A stretch of 64,000 nucleotides of DNA from Romboutsia lituseburensis DSM 797 (lineage in GTDB: Bacteria > Bacillota > Clostridia > Peptostreptococcales > Peptostreptococcaceae): positions 1 through 64,000 of the forward strand of contig NZ_FNGW01000005.1 of NCBI RefSeq assembly GCF_900103615.1, in the 5' to 3' direction. The translations under genes and the position numbers were made by a program. Numbering within the stretch: the first letter of the stretch is position 1; every line of letters begins with the position of its first letter. The notes beneath the pieces are model-generated. The model worked only from the letters and a program-made list of their open reading frames with translations. It ran no database searches and was not told where the DNA came from. This document shows, one piece after another, positions 26,445-35,952 of the stretch.

Positions 26445-27992
26445 TTATTTAAAGTAAGTATAATAAGCTTTCCTAAAAGAAAAAGCTTCCATAATATGAT
26501 TAGAACTTATACTCATTTCATTTTCTAAATCTGCTATAGTTCTTGCCACTTTTAATAGTTTTGTGTAACTTCTATTACTAAGTTTATATTTATTTAAAAT
26601 TATTTTTATAGTATTTAGTGCTTCTTTATTTAAATTACAATAGTCTAAAAGTTTAGATGATTTCATTTCATCATTAGTTTTTATTGATTCATTTCTAAAT
26701 CTATCATTTTGGATATCTCTAGCATTTTGTACTCTTTTTCTAATTGAGTTTGAACTCTCTGATTTCTTTCTATTATTTAACTCATCATATGAAACAGAAT
26801 TTACTTCTATAAATATGTCAAATCTATCTAAAAGAGGACCTGAAATTTTATTTCTATATCTATCTATATCATAACTTCTGCAATTACATTCATTTTCAGA
26901 CATATAATATCCACATGGACATGGATTCATAGCACCTATTAATAGTATATTGCATGGATATTTTATATTTTGTCTTACTCTAGATATATTTATATATTTA
27001 TCTTCTATTGGTTGCCTTAGAGTTTCTAAAATACGTCTATCAAATTCTGCGATTTCATCTAAAAATAAAACTCCATTATGTGATAAAACCACTTCTCCTG
27101 GAGATGCATTTATCCCACCTCCTATTAACGATTGTCTCGTAGATGTATGATGTGGAGATCTGAATGGTCTTTTATATATAATTCCTTCATTTTCACATAT
27201 AAGGCCTGATGCACTATATATTTTACTAACTTCTATCATTTCTTCTTTATCTAACTGTGGAAGTATTGTTCTAATTCTTTTAGCTATCATAGTTTTGCCT
27301 GATCCTGGAGGGCCAATCATAAGTAAATTATGATTTCCTGCTGCAGCAATTTCTGCACCTCTTTTAACAAAATAGTTACCTTTTACATCTTCAAAATCTT
27401 CATCGTATATTTTACTTTCTGAATCTAGGCTATGATCATAATCTTTCTTATTGTTTAATATTTCATTTAACTTAACTATTTTCCTTTCATTTAATATATC
27501 TATACAATCCTTTAGTGATTTTATAGGTATTAGCTCTATATCATCTACAAAGGAGCTTTCTAATATATTATCTATAGGTAAAAAAATTCGTTTTAAACCA
27601 TCTTTTTTAGCTGAAATTACTATAGGTAAAATTCCCTTTACCTTCCTAACATTACCATCTAAAGATAATTCTCCTATAAATAGGCTTTCATCTAAATACG
27701 TTTGATTCTTTTTTATTAATTTCCTTAAAATCCCTATCGCTATAGGCAAGTCAAAAAAAGAACCTTCTTTTTTCATATCCGCTGGAGATAGGTTTACTAC
27801 AATTCTAGAATTTGGAAAATTATATTCACTATTTATTATTGCAGATTTAACTCTATCTCTAGATTCTTTAACCTCTGTACTAGCTAAACCTACTATATTA
27901 AAGCAAGGAAGTCCATTTGCAATATCTACTTCAACTTTTATTAAATGACTTTCTATACCTATTAAATTACTTGAATTAATAACACTTAACAT
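26445..27992 (-). CDS. comM: Mg-chelatase-like AAA helicase ComM (YifB)
   Basis: A 515-residue YifB/ComM protein; ComM drives branch migration in transformation. The N-terminal Lon-like domain carries the segment IVVNLSPADMKKEGSFFDLP. The ATPase has GPPGSGKTMIAKRI near residue 213 and Walker B GVLFLDEIAEFDRRILE. The zinc segment is NPCPCGYY..CNCRS, and RSYTKLLKVARTIADLE ends the protein. The longest frame begins at 28013, inside yraN. The yraN stop is followed by GGAGGAAGAT and the ATG at 27992, which is the chosen start. Confidence 0.94.
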   Translation of the reverse strand: MLSVINSSNLIGIESHLIKVEVDIANGLPCFNIVGLASTEVKESRDRVKSAIINSEYNFPNSRIVVNLSPADMKKEGSFFDLPIAIGILRKLIKKNQTYLDESLFIGELSLDGNVRKVKGILPIVISAKKDGLKRIFLPIDNILESSFVDDIELIPIKSLKDCIDILNERKIVKLNEILNNKKDYDHSLDSESKIYDEDFEDVKGNYFVKRGAEIAAAGNHNLLMIGPPGSGKTMIAKRIRTILPQLDKEEMIEVSKIYSASGLICENEGIIYKRPFRSPHHTSTRQSLIGGGINASPGEVVLSHNGVLFLDEIAEFDRRILETLRQPIEDKYINISRVRQNIKYPCNILLIGAMNPCPCGYYMSENECNCRSYDIDRYRNKISGPLLDRFDIFIEVNSVSYDELNNRKKSESSNSIRKRVQNARDIQNDRFRNESIKTNDEMKSSKLLDYCNLNKEALNTIKIILNKYKLSNRSYTKLLKVARTIADLENEMSISSNHIMEAFSFRKAYYTYFK

Positions 27993-28002
27993 ATCTTCCT
28001 CC

Positions 28003-28347
28003 CTAAAAAGCATTCTCTATGTGATTTATTTTTTTTTCATTTAAGTAAATTTCTATAACGTCAAATCTAATTTTTTTATTATGTAGATTATTTTGTAAAA
28101 TATAATAATTTGCTGTATTTAGTATTTTTTTTATTTTTTTATAATTAACAGCTTCAGCTGGATATCCATATCTAATATTCGTCCTTGCCTTAACTTCTAC
28201 AAATATAATTTCATCATCTAAACTACTTATAATATCTATTTCACCGGTCTTTATTCTATAATTTAATTCAATTATATTAATACCTTTATCTTCTAAATAC
28301 TTACTTGCAATTGCTTCTCCCAAATCACCTTTTTCTTTATTATTCAT
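28003..28347 (-). CDS. yraN: YraN / UPF0102 endonuclease-like protein
   Basis: A 114-residue nuclease-fold protein of the UPF0102 family. The restriction-endonuclease-like core is GEIDIISSLDDEIIFVEVKARTNI, with the D-x(n)-E-x-K signature, and the N-terminus has KGDLGEAIASKYLEDKG. The role in vivo is unknown. A GTG at 28356 opens a longer frame, but AGGTGA overlaps it; ATG at 28347 has a 5-base gap and is preferred. It precedes comM and dprA directly, an order common in Firmicutes. Confidence 0.9.
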   Translation of the reverse strand: MNNKEKGDLGEAIASKYLEDKGINIIELNYRIKTGEIDIISSLDDEIIFVEVKARTNIRYGYPAEAVNYKKIKKILNTANYYILQNNLHNKKIRFDVIEIYLNEKKINHIENAF

Positions 28348-28479
28348 ATATATCACCTATTTTGAACTTTTTTTGAAGTATTGCCCCCTGTATATTGATA
28401 TATACAATATTTGTTTTTATAATTGATATTTTTATACTTTGATATTAATATTTATATAGAGTGGAAGGGGTGAAAATAT

Positions 28480-29784
28480 ATGAGTAGAGTTACAAAACGT
28501 AAGAAAAAAAAATCTAAATCTATAGCTAAAGTATTATTTATTCTTTTAATATCATTGCTAGTTATATTACTTTTATTTCTTATATTTTTAATAATAAATA
28601 TAACTAAAATAGATAGTGAAATTTCTAATTTTAATGAAGGTACTAAAAATGATAAAGTAATAAGCAGTAATTCAATATCTCCAAATTCTATAAATATAAA
28701 TTTAAGTGTAATGGGAGATATTATGGCTCATAATCCCCAACTAAAAGCACAGTATAACAAAGATACAAACACATATGATTTTAACAATAACTTTAAATAT
28801 GTTACACCTTACATAAATAATTCTGACTTAGCTATTGCTAATTTAGAAACTACATTGGCAGGCCCATCCATGCCTTATACTTCATATCCTACATTTAATT
28901 CGCCGGATACTTTAGTTGATGCTATAAAAAACTCAGGAATTGATATCGTCTCAACCATAAATAATCATACTTTTGATAAGGGGGATTTAGGATTAGAGAG
29001 AACTTTAAAAGTTTGCAAAGAGAAAGGATTAGAAACAATAGGGACCGTTGAAAGTGTATATGATAAAAATTATATAAAAAAAGATGTTTCTGGAATAAAC
29101 CTCGGAATAACAGCTTTTTCTTATGGCAGCGTTAGCAATAATTCAAAGTCTGTTAATGGAATTGAAGTGTCAAATAAATCAAAAGATAAAATGAATGTAT
29201 TTGATATGGTTGATGTAAATAGTGCATTTAATACTATAAAAATACAATTAGATAATATTAAGGATACTGATTTACAGATAGTAGTTTTGCATTGGGGTAA
29301 CGAATACCAGAGAATTCCAAGTAAATTCCAAACAACTTTAGCTCAAATGCTTTGCAATTATGGTGTAGATATTATAGTGGGGTCTCACCCTCACGTAGTT
29401 CAACCTATTGAGCTAATCAATTCTTATAATAATGATAATAGTACATTAGTTATGTATTCCCTGGGTAATTTTATTTCAAATCAAAGAAAAGAACTTATGG
29501 GATCTCCATATACTGAGGATGGCCTTATTGTGAATATTGAAATAACAAAGGATACGAAGGAAAACAAAACATTTGTATCTAAAGCTAATTGCATACCTAC
29601 ATGGGTTAATAAATATCAAAATTCGGGTAAAAATTTCTATGAGATTATACCTATAGAAAATAAAAATCAATTAAGTCATATATCTAACTTGCCAATGAAA
29701 TTAATTGAACAATCATATACAAACACTAAGTCTCAAATTAAAGAATCAAACATCATAAATTCACCAAATATTTCATTTAAGTAA
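28480..29784 (+). CDS. CapA-family (PgsA-like) metallophosphatase, membrane anchored
   Basis: A 434-residue protein with a basic start (MSRVTKRKKKKSK), one membrane helix (about 18-45) and an extracytoplasmic PGA_cap phosphatase domain. The metal-ligand motifs are visible: VMGDIMAHN near residue 78, ANLETTLAGP near 126, STINNHTFDKG near 163, LHWGNEYQ near 270 and GSHPHVVQPIE near 305. CapA is the poly-gamma-glutamate ligase accessory protein, but no other cap genes are nearby, so the real substrate is unknown. The start ATG at 28480 has GAAGGGGTG. It is the second plus-strand gene of the window, divergent from yraN. Confidence 0.87.
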   Translation: MSRVTKRKKKKSKSIAKVLFILLISLLVILLLFLIFLIINITKIDSEISNFNEGTKNDKVISSNSISPNSININLSVMGDIMAHNPQLKAQYNKDTNTYDFNNNFKYVTPYINNSDLAIANLETTLAGPSMPYTSYPTFNSPDTLVDAIKNSGIDIVSTINNHTFDKGDLGLERTLKVCKEKGLETIGTVESVYDKNYIKKDVSGINLGITAFSYGSVSNNSKSVNGIEVSNKSKDKMNVFDMVDVNSAFNTIKIQLDNIKDTDLQIVVLHWGNEYQRIPSKFQTTLAQMLCNYGVDIIVGSHPHVVQPIELINSYNNDNSTLVMYSLGNFISNQRKELMGSPYTEDGLIVNIEITKDTKENKTFVSKANCIPTWVNKYQNSGKNFYEIIPIENKNQLSHISNLPMKLIEQSYTNTKSQIKESNIINSPNISFK

Positions 29785-29811
29785 TAAATTAATTTATCTA
29801 TTAAACAATAT

Positions 29812-29851
29812 AAAAATAAAAGGAGTGATTAAAATCACCCCTTTTATTTTT
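29812..29851. terminator. Bidirectional terminator between capA-like and oxidase genes
   Basis: Stem AAAATAAAAGGAGTGATT / ATCACCCCTTTTATTTT with a short A loop and one mismatch, bordered by A- and T-runs on each side. It serves both converging genes. Confidence 0.85.
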
Positions 29852-30899
29852 ATATTATATATATACCTTTGCTATCTCCAATATTTTTATATATTACTTT
29901 ATTATTTATGTCTTTTACTGTTTGGCACCCCGTTAATATCATAGCAGAGCTCAATTCATCCTTTACTTTATTTACATATGTTTCTACTCCGTCAATAGCA
30001 CCACCAAACGATGCTGTAACAAAAGGTCTACCTATTAAAACTGCATCTGCACCTAACCCTATCATCTTTAAAACATCTACTCCTGTTCTAACTCCCCCAT
30101 CAGCAAGTATAGTTATTTTACCTTTTACAGCCTTAGATATACTAGGTAAAACTTCAGCAACTCCAGGAGTGCAATCTAATACCCTTCCACCATGATTAGA
30201 TATTACTATAGCATCTGCACCTGCATCTACTGCCATAAGTGCATCTTGTACCGTCATTATACCCTTTACTATAAATGGCAATTTAGTTGATTTTTTTAAT
30301 GCTCTAAGCGATTTAATACCTTTAGGAACAACAGTCTTTCCATGCATAGATAGTGTAACTAATCCACACGCATCTATATCTACTCCAACTGCAATTGCCC
30401 CAGTTTCTTCTGCTAATCTTATCTTTTTTATTATATCTTCATTTTCCCATGGTTTTATAAACACTATACCCTTACCATTATTTTCTTTTAATACTTTTAA
30501 ATTTTCAATTAAAAATTCATCTACTGCAGTATCTCCAACCATTGCATATATTCCTGATTTTATACATCCTTTTACTACAGGCTCTATATAGTCCCTCTCT
30601 GAGATTTTACCTCCCATATTTAAAGTAGTTCCTGTTATAGGGGCTGCAAATATGGGTGCATCCATTTTTTGACCAAATAGCTCAATTGATGTATCAGGGT
30701 TAGATACATTATGTATTACTCTCATATTTATCTTTACTTTTTCTAGGCTTTTATTATTTTCAATAAAAGAAGAACCTGTACCTTTACCACCCATACCTGG
30801 AACTTCACCTGCACATGCTACTCCATTACATACTTTGCATACCTTACAACTTCCATTTAGATTATTTCTAGCTTGTTTTTCTAATTCTTTAAAATCCAT
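29850..30899 (-). CDS. FMN-dependent alpha-hydroxy-acid oxidizing protein
   Basis: A 349-residue TIM-barrel flavoprotein of the lactate oxidase / glycolate oxidase family. FMN and substrate residues are visible: PIFAAPITGT, FIKPWEN, FIVKGIMTVQDA with the Lys that contacts FMN, and the catalytic SNHGGRVLD with the conserved His and Arg. The phosphate site is ILADGGVRTG and LIGRPFV. The substrate cannot be assigned. The first 40 residues hold an unusual cluster of Cys (CKVCKVCNGVAC) and a GMGGKGTG loop, absent from the classical enzymes. The start ATG at 30899 has GGGGG upstream. It is a lone gene. Confidence 0.82.
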   Translation of the reverse strand: MDFKELEKQARNNLNGSCKVCKVCNGVACAGEVPGMGGKGTGSSFIENNKSLEKVKINMRVIHNVSNPDTSIELFGQKMDAPIFAAPITGTTLNMGGKISERDYIEPVVKGCIKSGIYAMVGDTAVDEFLIENLKVLKENNGKGIVFIKPWENEDIIKKIRLAEETGAIAVGVDIDACGLVTLSMHGKTVVPKGIKSLRALKKSTKLPFIVKGIMTVQDALMAVDAGADAIVISNHGGRVLDCTPGVAEVLPSISKAVKGKITILADGGVRTGVDVLKMIGLGADAVLIGRPFVTASFGGAIDGVETYVNKVKDELSSAMILTGCQTVKDINNKVIYKNIGDSKGIYII

Positions 30900-30960
30900 T
30901 TTTATTCCCCCTATTATTTTAAGTTGTATAAGCTTTCAGTTTTATATTTATTACTATACA

Positions 30961-31009
30961 AAATATTAAAGACTATATATTTTTATAAATTATATAGCCT
31001 TTAATATTT
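30961..31009 (-). terminator. Hairpin after rnhB
   Basis: Stem AAATATTAAAG.CTATATA / TATATAG.CTTTAATATTT, about 25 bases past the rnhB stop, with one mismatch. The T-run is short. Confidence 0.6.
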
Positions 31010-31035
31010 AAATTTTTATAGTTTATATATATTAA

Positions 31036-31803
31036 TTATAACACATTTTTTAAGAAGCTTTTTCTATGTATAGGAGTTATTCCTAACTTCTCAATAGCTT
31101 CATAATGTTCTTTTGTTCCATAGCCTTTATGAGATTTAAATCCATATCCTGGGTACATCTCTTCATATTGATACATTATACTATCTCTTGTTACTTTAGC
31201 TAATATACTAGCTGCTGCTATTGATATAGACTTGGAATCTCCTTTAATAATTGCTTTTTGATCTGTATCAATGCCTGGTATTGTAGCAGCATCTACTAAT
31301 AAATAGTCCGGTGTTTTTTCTAAACAATTTATAGCCTTTTTCATAGCCATATAAGTTGCATTTAATATATTAAATTCATCTATTTCTTCATTATTAACTA
31401 TCCCTATTCCATAATCTAAAGCTTGTTCTTTTATTATATCAAAAAGCTCGTCTCTTTTAGACTCACTAAGCTTTTTAGAATCATTTATTCCTTCTATTTT
31501 AGTATTAGGCTTAAATACAACAACCGATGCTACTACTGGACCTGCCAAAGGTCCTCTACCAGCTTCATCTATTCCCCCTATATATACATACCCCTTATTA
31601 TAACCTTCATTTTCAAATGCATTTATAATTTCTAATCTTTCATTTTCTTTCCTAATTGAATCTAATTTTTTAGCCATCTTTACCGCAATACTTTGAACTG
31701 ATTTTCTTTCATCATTTCTTAATATATCTATGTACTCTAAATATTTATCTACACTTAAACCATCTATAATTTCTTTTATCTCTTTTACACTTTTGTCTTT
31801 CAT
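31036..31803 (-). CDS. rnhB: Ribonuclease HII
   Basis: A 255-residue RNase HII that removes RNA and single ribonucleotides from DNA. The active site is IDEAGRGPLAGPVVAS near residue 79, followed by INDSKKLSE, the DYLLVDA strand and the GDSKSISIAAASILAKVTRD signature. The C-terminal GYGTKEHYEAI is also typical. There is an N-terminal extension of about 70 helical residues before the catalytic domain, common in Firmicutes members. The start ATG at 31803 has AAGGAGA. Confidence 0.96.
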   Translation of the reverse strand: MKDKSVKEIKEIIDGLSVDKYLEYIDILRNDERKSVQSIAVKMAKKLDSIRKENERLEIINAFENEGYNKGYVYIGGIDEAGRGPLAGPVVASVVVFKPNTKIEGINDSKKLSESKRDELFDIIKEQALDYGIGIVNNEEIDEFNILNATYMAMKKAINCLEKTPDYLLVDAATIPGIDTDQKAIIKGDSKSISIAAASILAKVTRDSIMYQYEEMYPGYGFKSHKGYGTKEHYEAIEKLGITPIHRKSFLKNVL

Positions 31804-32002
31804 TTTAATCTCCTTATAATAACATCTTTTTTATTTATTAGTTTTTTCAAACTTATGGTATATATATACTCTTTTTTATTTTTAATATGTTTTAGTATAC
31901 ATTATAAAATATTTTTCTTCAATTTTAAGATTATTAGTACATATTAAAATTATTACTATATTTTAAAACCAAATAACTTTTATATTTCAAGAATATTGCG
32001 AC

Positions 32003-32038
32003 AAAAAAAATCGCTGATATCCACATCAACGATTTTTT
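32003..32038 (-). terminator. Intrinsic terminator after brnQ
   Basis: Stem AAAAAATCG.TGAT / ATCA.CGATTTTTT with one mismatch and a 6-base loop; the A-run on the left gives the minus-strand U-tract. Confidence 0.82.
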
Positions 32039-32046
32039 AATATATA

Positions 32047-33348
32047 TTATCCAACTCTATTAATATCAATTTTGCCTTGCTTGCTATGTGATGGTATAAA
32101 GCTTCCTACAACCCCACCTATTAATACTGGAACAATCCAGTTGAAACCTAATTGTGCAAATGGTAATTTTGTTATCATTGGTATAGATATTCCTAGATTA
32201 TTAGCAACTGTTAATACACTTACTAATAGAGCCATATATGCTGCACCTTTAAATGCATTATCATTTTTAATTTTACTTCCAAATAAAGTCATTATAACTA
32301 GTACAACTGTTGCTGGATATATCATATCTAATATTGGAGCTGAGAATTTTATTATTGTACTTACTCCAAAGTTTGATACTATCGCACTAAATATGCAAAC
32401 TGCTGTAACTATAATTTCATATTTTAACTTTCCATTTGTTATCTTAGAGAAAAACTGTGCTGTTGCTGATGTAAGACCTATTGCAGTTGTTAAACATGCT
32501 AGTCCTACGATTAATGCTAATATTATTTTTCCTGGATGTCCAAGAAGTGATGCTGTAATTTCAACAATTAACTTTGTTTGAACAACATCTTTACCATATA
32601 CTTGAGATACAGTTGCACCTAAATATGTTAATCCTCCATAAACTAAGCATAAACCTATTGCTGCAACTATTCCTGCTTTCATTGTTAATTTTACTTTTTG
32701 GCTTTCATCATTATACCCTTTGTTAGCAAGTGATGTAATTATTACTGTTGATAAAGCAACAGCTCCTAATGCATCCATTGTTTGATACCCTTGTTTTACA
32801 CCTTCTGCAAATATATCATTTATCATAGGTGTTGGATTTATATCTCCTAAAGGAGTTACTATCCCTTTTATGATTAATACACCTAAAGCAACTAGTAGTG
32901 CTGGTGTTAAGAATTGTCCTATAATATCTACAACCTTAGATGGCTTTATTGTTAATATAAAAGTTATTGCAAAGAATAATACCGAGAATAATATTGGGTT
33001 AAATCCACTAGCTAATGGTGATATTCCCATTTCAAAAGTTGTTGCCGCTGTTCTAGGTATTGCTAAAAGTGGACCTAGACATATCATTATTGCAGATCCT
33101 AATACAATAGCTAAATTTTTACCTGCTCTTCCAAGAACTTTACTTACCTCTCCATTACATTTTGCTGCAGCCGCTACTGCAAGTAATGCTAAACCTACGT
33201 CAGCTAAAAGGAATCCTCCAAATCCCGTCAGCCAACTTTCACCGGATATTACTCCTAAGAAAGGTGGAAATATTAAGTTTCCAGCTCCAAAGAACATAGC
33301 AAATAGTGCAAATCCAACTATAACTATATCTTTATTTGTTTTGTTCAT
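32047..33348 (-). CDS. brnQ: Branched-chain amino acid:cation symporter BrnQ
   Basis: A 433-residue LIVCS-family transporter with about 12 membrane helices. The N-terminal signature is FALFAMFFGAGNLIFPPFLG and IPRTAATTFEMG follows near residue 100. It imports Leu, Ile and Val with Na+ or H+. The last about 15 residues are a short basic cytoplasmic tail. The start ATG at 33348 has AAGGGGG. It is a lone gene with a 470-base AT-rich leader region and a strong terminator. CodY control is common for brnQ, but no clear box was found. Confidence 0.93.
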   Translation of the reverse strand: MNKTNKDIVIVGFALFAMFFGAGNLIFPPFLGVISGESWLTGFGGFLLADVGLALLAVAAAAKCNGEVSKVLGRAGKNLAIVLGSAIMICLGPLLAIPRTAATTFEMGISPLASGFNPILFSVLFFAITFILTIKPSKVVDIIGQFLTPALLVALGVLIIKGIVTPLGDINPTPMINDIFAEGVKQGYQTMDALGAVALSTVIITSLANKGYNDESQKVKLTMKAGIVAAIGLCLVYGGLTYLGATVSQVYGKDVVQTKLIVEITASLLGHPGKIILALIVGLACLTTAIGLTSATAQFFSKITNGKLKYEIIVTAVCIFSAIVSNFGVSTIIKFSAPILDMIYPATVVLVIMTLFGSKIKNDNAFKGAAYMALLVSVLTVANNLGISIPMITKLPFAQLGFNWIVPVLIGGVVGSFIPSHSKQGKIDINRVG

Positions 33349-33815
33349 ATTAACGCCCCCTTAAATTCATTAGAATTTAAATAAATTATTTTTTAAATAT
33401 CAAATTGAATTTTAATTTAATATTTTGAATTAATTATAAATCGATATTTTCTAAACGTCAACAATATTTAAAATTTATTAAATATTAAGAATATTCTTAC
33501 TCTAACGTTTTCCTATCATTTTTCTACTTTTTACGATCTTTTTTTCGGTATTTTCAAACTAAAAGTTTATTTTTTAAAATATTTTTGTTTGTTTAATTTA
33601 AATTTTAAATTAACTTTTTTCTATATTTTTTTTATTTTAAATTTATTTTTAATTTTAATTTTTTTGAATTCAATGGATTTTTTTGAATTTTCATTTTTAA
33701 ATTATACCATCAATTTGTAAAAAAGTATCAAAAAAAATAGTATATAATAATTTTTTTTAAAAAATTTTATATACTATTTGATTTCTATTTTATAATTTTA
33801 TAATTTTTAAGTTAA
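33349..33815. other. 467-base AT-rich intergenic region between brnQ and the MATE gene
   Basis: This stretch is nearly all A and T with long T-rich tracts on the plus strand and no convincing ORF. It holds the brnQ ribosome site and presumably its promoter (33349-33700), then the MATE terminator (33731-33779). I see no T-box, riboswitch or other structured leader in it. Confidence 0.55.
33731..33779 (-). terminator. Intrinsic terminator after the MATE gene
   Basis: Perfect 13-bp stem AAATAGTATATAA / TTATATACTATTT around a 19-base A/T loop, with an A-run on the left giving the U-tract for the minus strand. Confidence 0.75.
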
Positions 33816-35189
33816 TTACGCTACTTTCTTTTCTAAGATTTCTTCATTTTTAACTTTATAGCTTCTAAGCTCTTTTACTAATACAATAGCAGTTATCACT
33901 GTTGCTAAAAAATCTGACACCGGTTGAGATACCCAAACACCATTTAATCCAAAGAATTTAGGTAACATTACTATCATAGGTATTAAAAGTATAACTTGTC
34001 TTAATAAACTTAAGAACATAGCTACTTTAGCTTTCCCTACAGATTGTATATAATTTGAACCAGTTATTGATATTCCTATTATTGGTAACATAAGTAAATA
34101 TATTCTAACTCCATTAACTGATATATCCATTAACTTAGGATCTTTATTGAACATTCCTACTATAATCTCTGGCATAGTTTGTACCATTAACCATCCTGTA
34201 GTAAGTATAACTATTGATGCTAATGCAGATATCTTAAATGCTTTATTAGATCTTTCATATTGTTTAGCTCCATAATTAAATCCAATTATCGGCTGAGATC
34301 CTTGATTTAATCCAAATATTGGCATTAAAAATATCATTGATATAGATGATATTGTAGCCATAGCACCTATAGCTAAATCTCCTCCATATAATTTTAAAGC
34401 ATTATTTGATATAGCTTGAACTAAACTTGTTGCCATCTGCATCGCAAAAGGTGCTGAACCTATAGCAAAAATTGCTGATACTAATGATTTATCTAATTTT
34501 AAGCTTTCTTTTTTAAATTTCAAGTTTGATTTCCCTTTAATGTAGTACATTAAAGCCCATACTGCAGTAACAATTTGAGATGTTACTGTTGCTATAGCTG
34601 CTCCTTTTATACCTAGATTAAATACAAATATTAAAACCGCATCTAAAACTATATTAGTTAAACAACCTACAACCATTATTATAGCTGCAAGTTTAGGATT
34701 CCCATCTCCTCTGATTGTGTTATTTAGAGTAAATGCTAACACATTAAATACTGTCCCGGCTAAAATTATATATATATATGATTCCGCATAATAAAGAGTT
34801 GCCTCACTTGCACCAAATAATTTTAGTATATTTTCTCCGAATACAATACCAACAACACTTATAATTAAACTGATAACAATTGATAAAGTTATCCCATTTC
34901 CTATAAGTTTTTGTGCATCTTCTTTATTTCCTTGACCTAATTTTATTGAAATATTAGTTGTAGCTCCTACACCAACTAGCATAGCGAATGCAAGTATTAT
35001 AGTCATTATTGGCATTGTAACACCTACACCTGTTATAGCTAATGGTCCTACATCAGGTATTTGTCCTATAAACATTCTATCTACTACATTGTAAAGTGCA
35101 TTTACCATCATTCCGATTATCGCTGGTACTGAATACTTAAACAGTAATTTTCCTATTGGTTCTGTACCTAGTATTTGTTCGTTTTTCAT
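33816..35189 (-). CDS. MATE-family multidrug efflux transporter
   Basis: A 457-residue polytopic protein with about 12 membrane helices. Family hallmarks include PAIIGMMVNALYNVVDRMFIG, GVGVTMPIMTI, TNISIKLGQGNKEDAQ near residue 80, and GLNQGSQPIIGFNYGAKQYER near residue 295. It exports cationic compounds using Na+ or H+. The substrate is not predictable. The start ATG at 35189 has GAAGGAGG. It is 15 bases after marR, so marR probably represses this pump. Confidence 0.92.
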   Translation of the reverse strand: MKNEQILGTEPIGKLLFKYSVPAIIGMMVNALYNVVDRMFIGQIPDVGPLAITGVGVTMPIMTIILAFAMLVGVGATTNISIKLGQGNKEDAQKLIGNGITLSIVISLIISVVGIVFGENILKLFGASEATLYYAESYIYIILAGTVFNVLAFTLNNTIRGDGNPKLAAIIMVVGCLTNIVLDAVLIFVFNLGIKGAAIATVTSQIVTAVWALMYYIKGKSNLKFKKESLKLDKSLVSAIFAIGSAPFAMQMATSLVQAISNNALKLYGGDLAIGAMATISSISMIFLMPIFGLNQGSQPIIGFNYGAKQYERSNKAFKISALASIVILTTGWLMVQTMPEIIVGMFNKDPKLMDISVNGVRIYLLMLPIIGISITGSNYIQSVGKAKVAMFLSLLRQVILLIPMIVMLPKFFGLNGVWVSQPVSDFLATVITAIVLVKELRSYKVKNEEILEKKVA

Positions 35190-35204
35190 AAATTCCTCCT
35201 TCTC

Positions 35205-35618
35205 TTAAGTGCATATTTTTTTTAACATCATAACCATATTTTCTGCTTCTTCTTCTGTTAACTTTGAAGTTATGTTATCTTCCCACTGCATCATAACCGA
35301 TATTACATCAAATTTTAAATCTTTGCTTTTCTGAGTCAAATAAACTTTATACGCTCTTTTATCTGTTTCATCTTTGACTCTAGTTAAAAATTTTTCTTCT
35401 TCTAGCTTCTTTATCGCTCTAGCTGTTGTTCCCTTATCTATATTAAGAACATCACAAAGTTCTTCTTGGCTTCTACCATCCTGTCTATAAAGTTCTAATA
35501 AAAACATAACTTGACCCGAACCAATTCCTAATTCATTTAATCCTTTAGATATAAAAGAACTACCTTTTCTATATATTTGAGATACGTACTTTCCAATGTA
35601 TTTGCAATTATCTTGCAT
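35205..35618 (-). CDS. MarR-family transcriptional regulator
   Basis: A 137-residue winged-helix repressor. The helix-turn-helix is in DGRSQEELCDVLNIDKGTTARAIKKLEE and the wing is FLTRVKDETDKRAYKVYLTQKS. The frame can be extended to 35663, but the predicted transcription start is about there. The GGTGA site is 7 bases from the ATG at 35618, so 35618 is used. It forms an operon with the MATE pump and probably controls it in response to a ligand. Confidence 0.87.
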   Translation of the reverse strand: MQDNCKYIGKYVSQIYRKGSSFISKGLNELGIGSGQVMFLLELYRQDGRSQEELCDVLNIDKGTTARAIKKLEEEKFLTRVKDETDKRAYKVYLTQKSKDLKFDVISVMMQWEDNITSKLTEEEAENMVMMLKKICT

Positions 35619-35651
35619 TGTTATTTCACCGCCTATATTAAACATAGCTTT

Positions 35652-35698
35652 TTGTATACACAATTATTCATTATACTTCATTTTAGTTGTTATTGCAA
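35652..35698 (-). promoter_or_regulatory. marR-MATE promoter with candidate operator
   Basis: On the minus strand TTGCAA (35698-35693), 17 bp, perfect TATAAT (35675-35670). The near-palindrome TTGTGTATACAA (35663-35652) sits at the predicted transcription start, a likely MarR operator. The GTTGCAATAACAAC repeat around the -35 is another candidate. Confidence 0.6.
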
Positions 35699-35885
35699 CT
35701 TTATTATTTTTATTTTATATTTTTGTTAAATTTTATAATTTATTTTATATTTTTTAATTTTTTATTAGAGATTAACTATACATGTGTTAATTTTTTTTTA
35801 CAATATAATTTTTATGTTAAATTAATTTATTTAACTAAATAATAAAGTTTTTTGTATTCAAAATTCATTATTATTTATATCCAAT

Positions 35886-35926
35886 AAAAAAAGATTAACA
35901 TTTTAAAAATTTAGTTAATCTTTTTT
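35886..35926 (-). terminator. Intrinsic terminator after the coiled-coil gene
   Basis: Stem AAAAAAGATTAAC / GTTAATCTTTTTT with a 15-base loop, 27 bases past the stop. Confidence 0.82.
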
Positions 35927-35952
35927 ATAAACTTTTATTTAATATTCGATAA

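Noticed and set aside
32072-33364. Plus-strand open frames antisense to brnQ
   Set aside because: They mirror the hydrophobic codons of the transporter and show no protein family features.
33349-33815. CodY box or T-box upstream of brnQ
   Set aside because: I looked for AATTTTCNGAAAATT and T-box motifs. Sequences such as GAATTTTCATTTTTAAATT are too far from the CodY consensus in so AT-rich a region.
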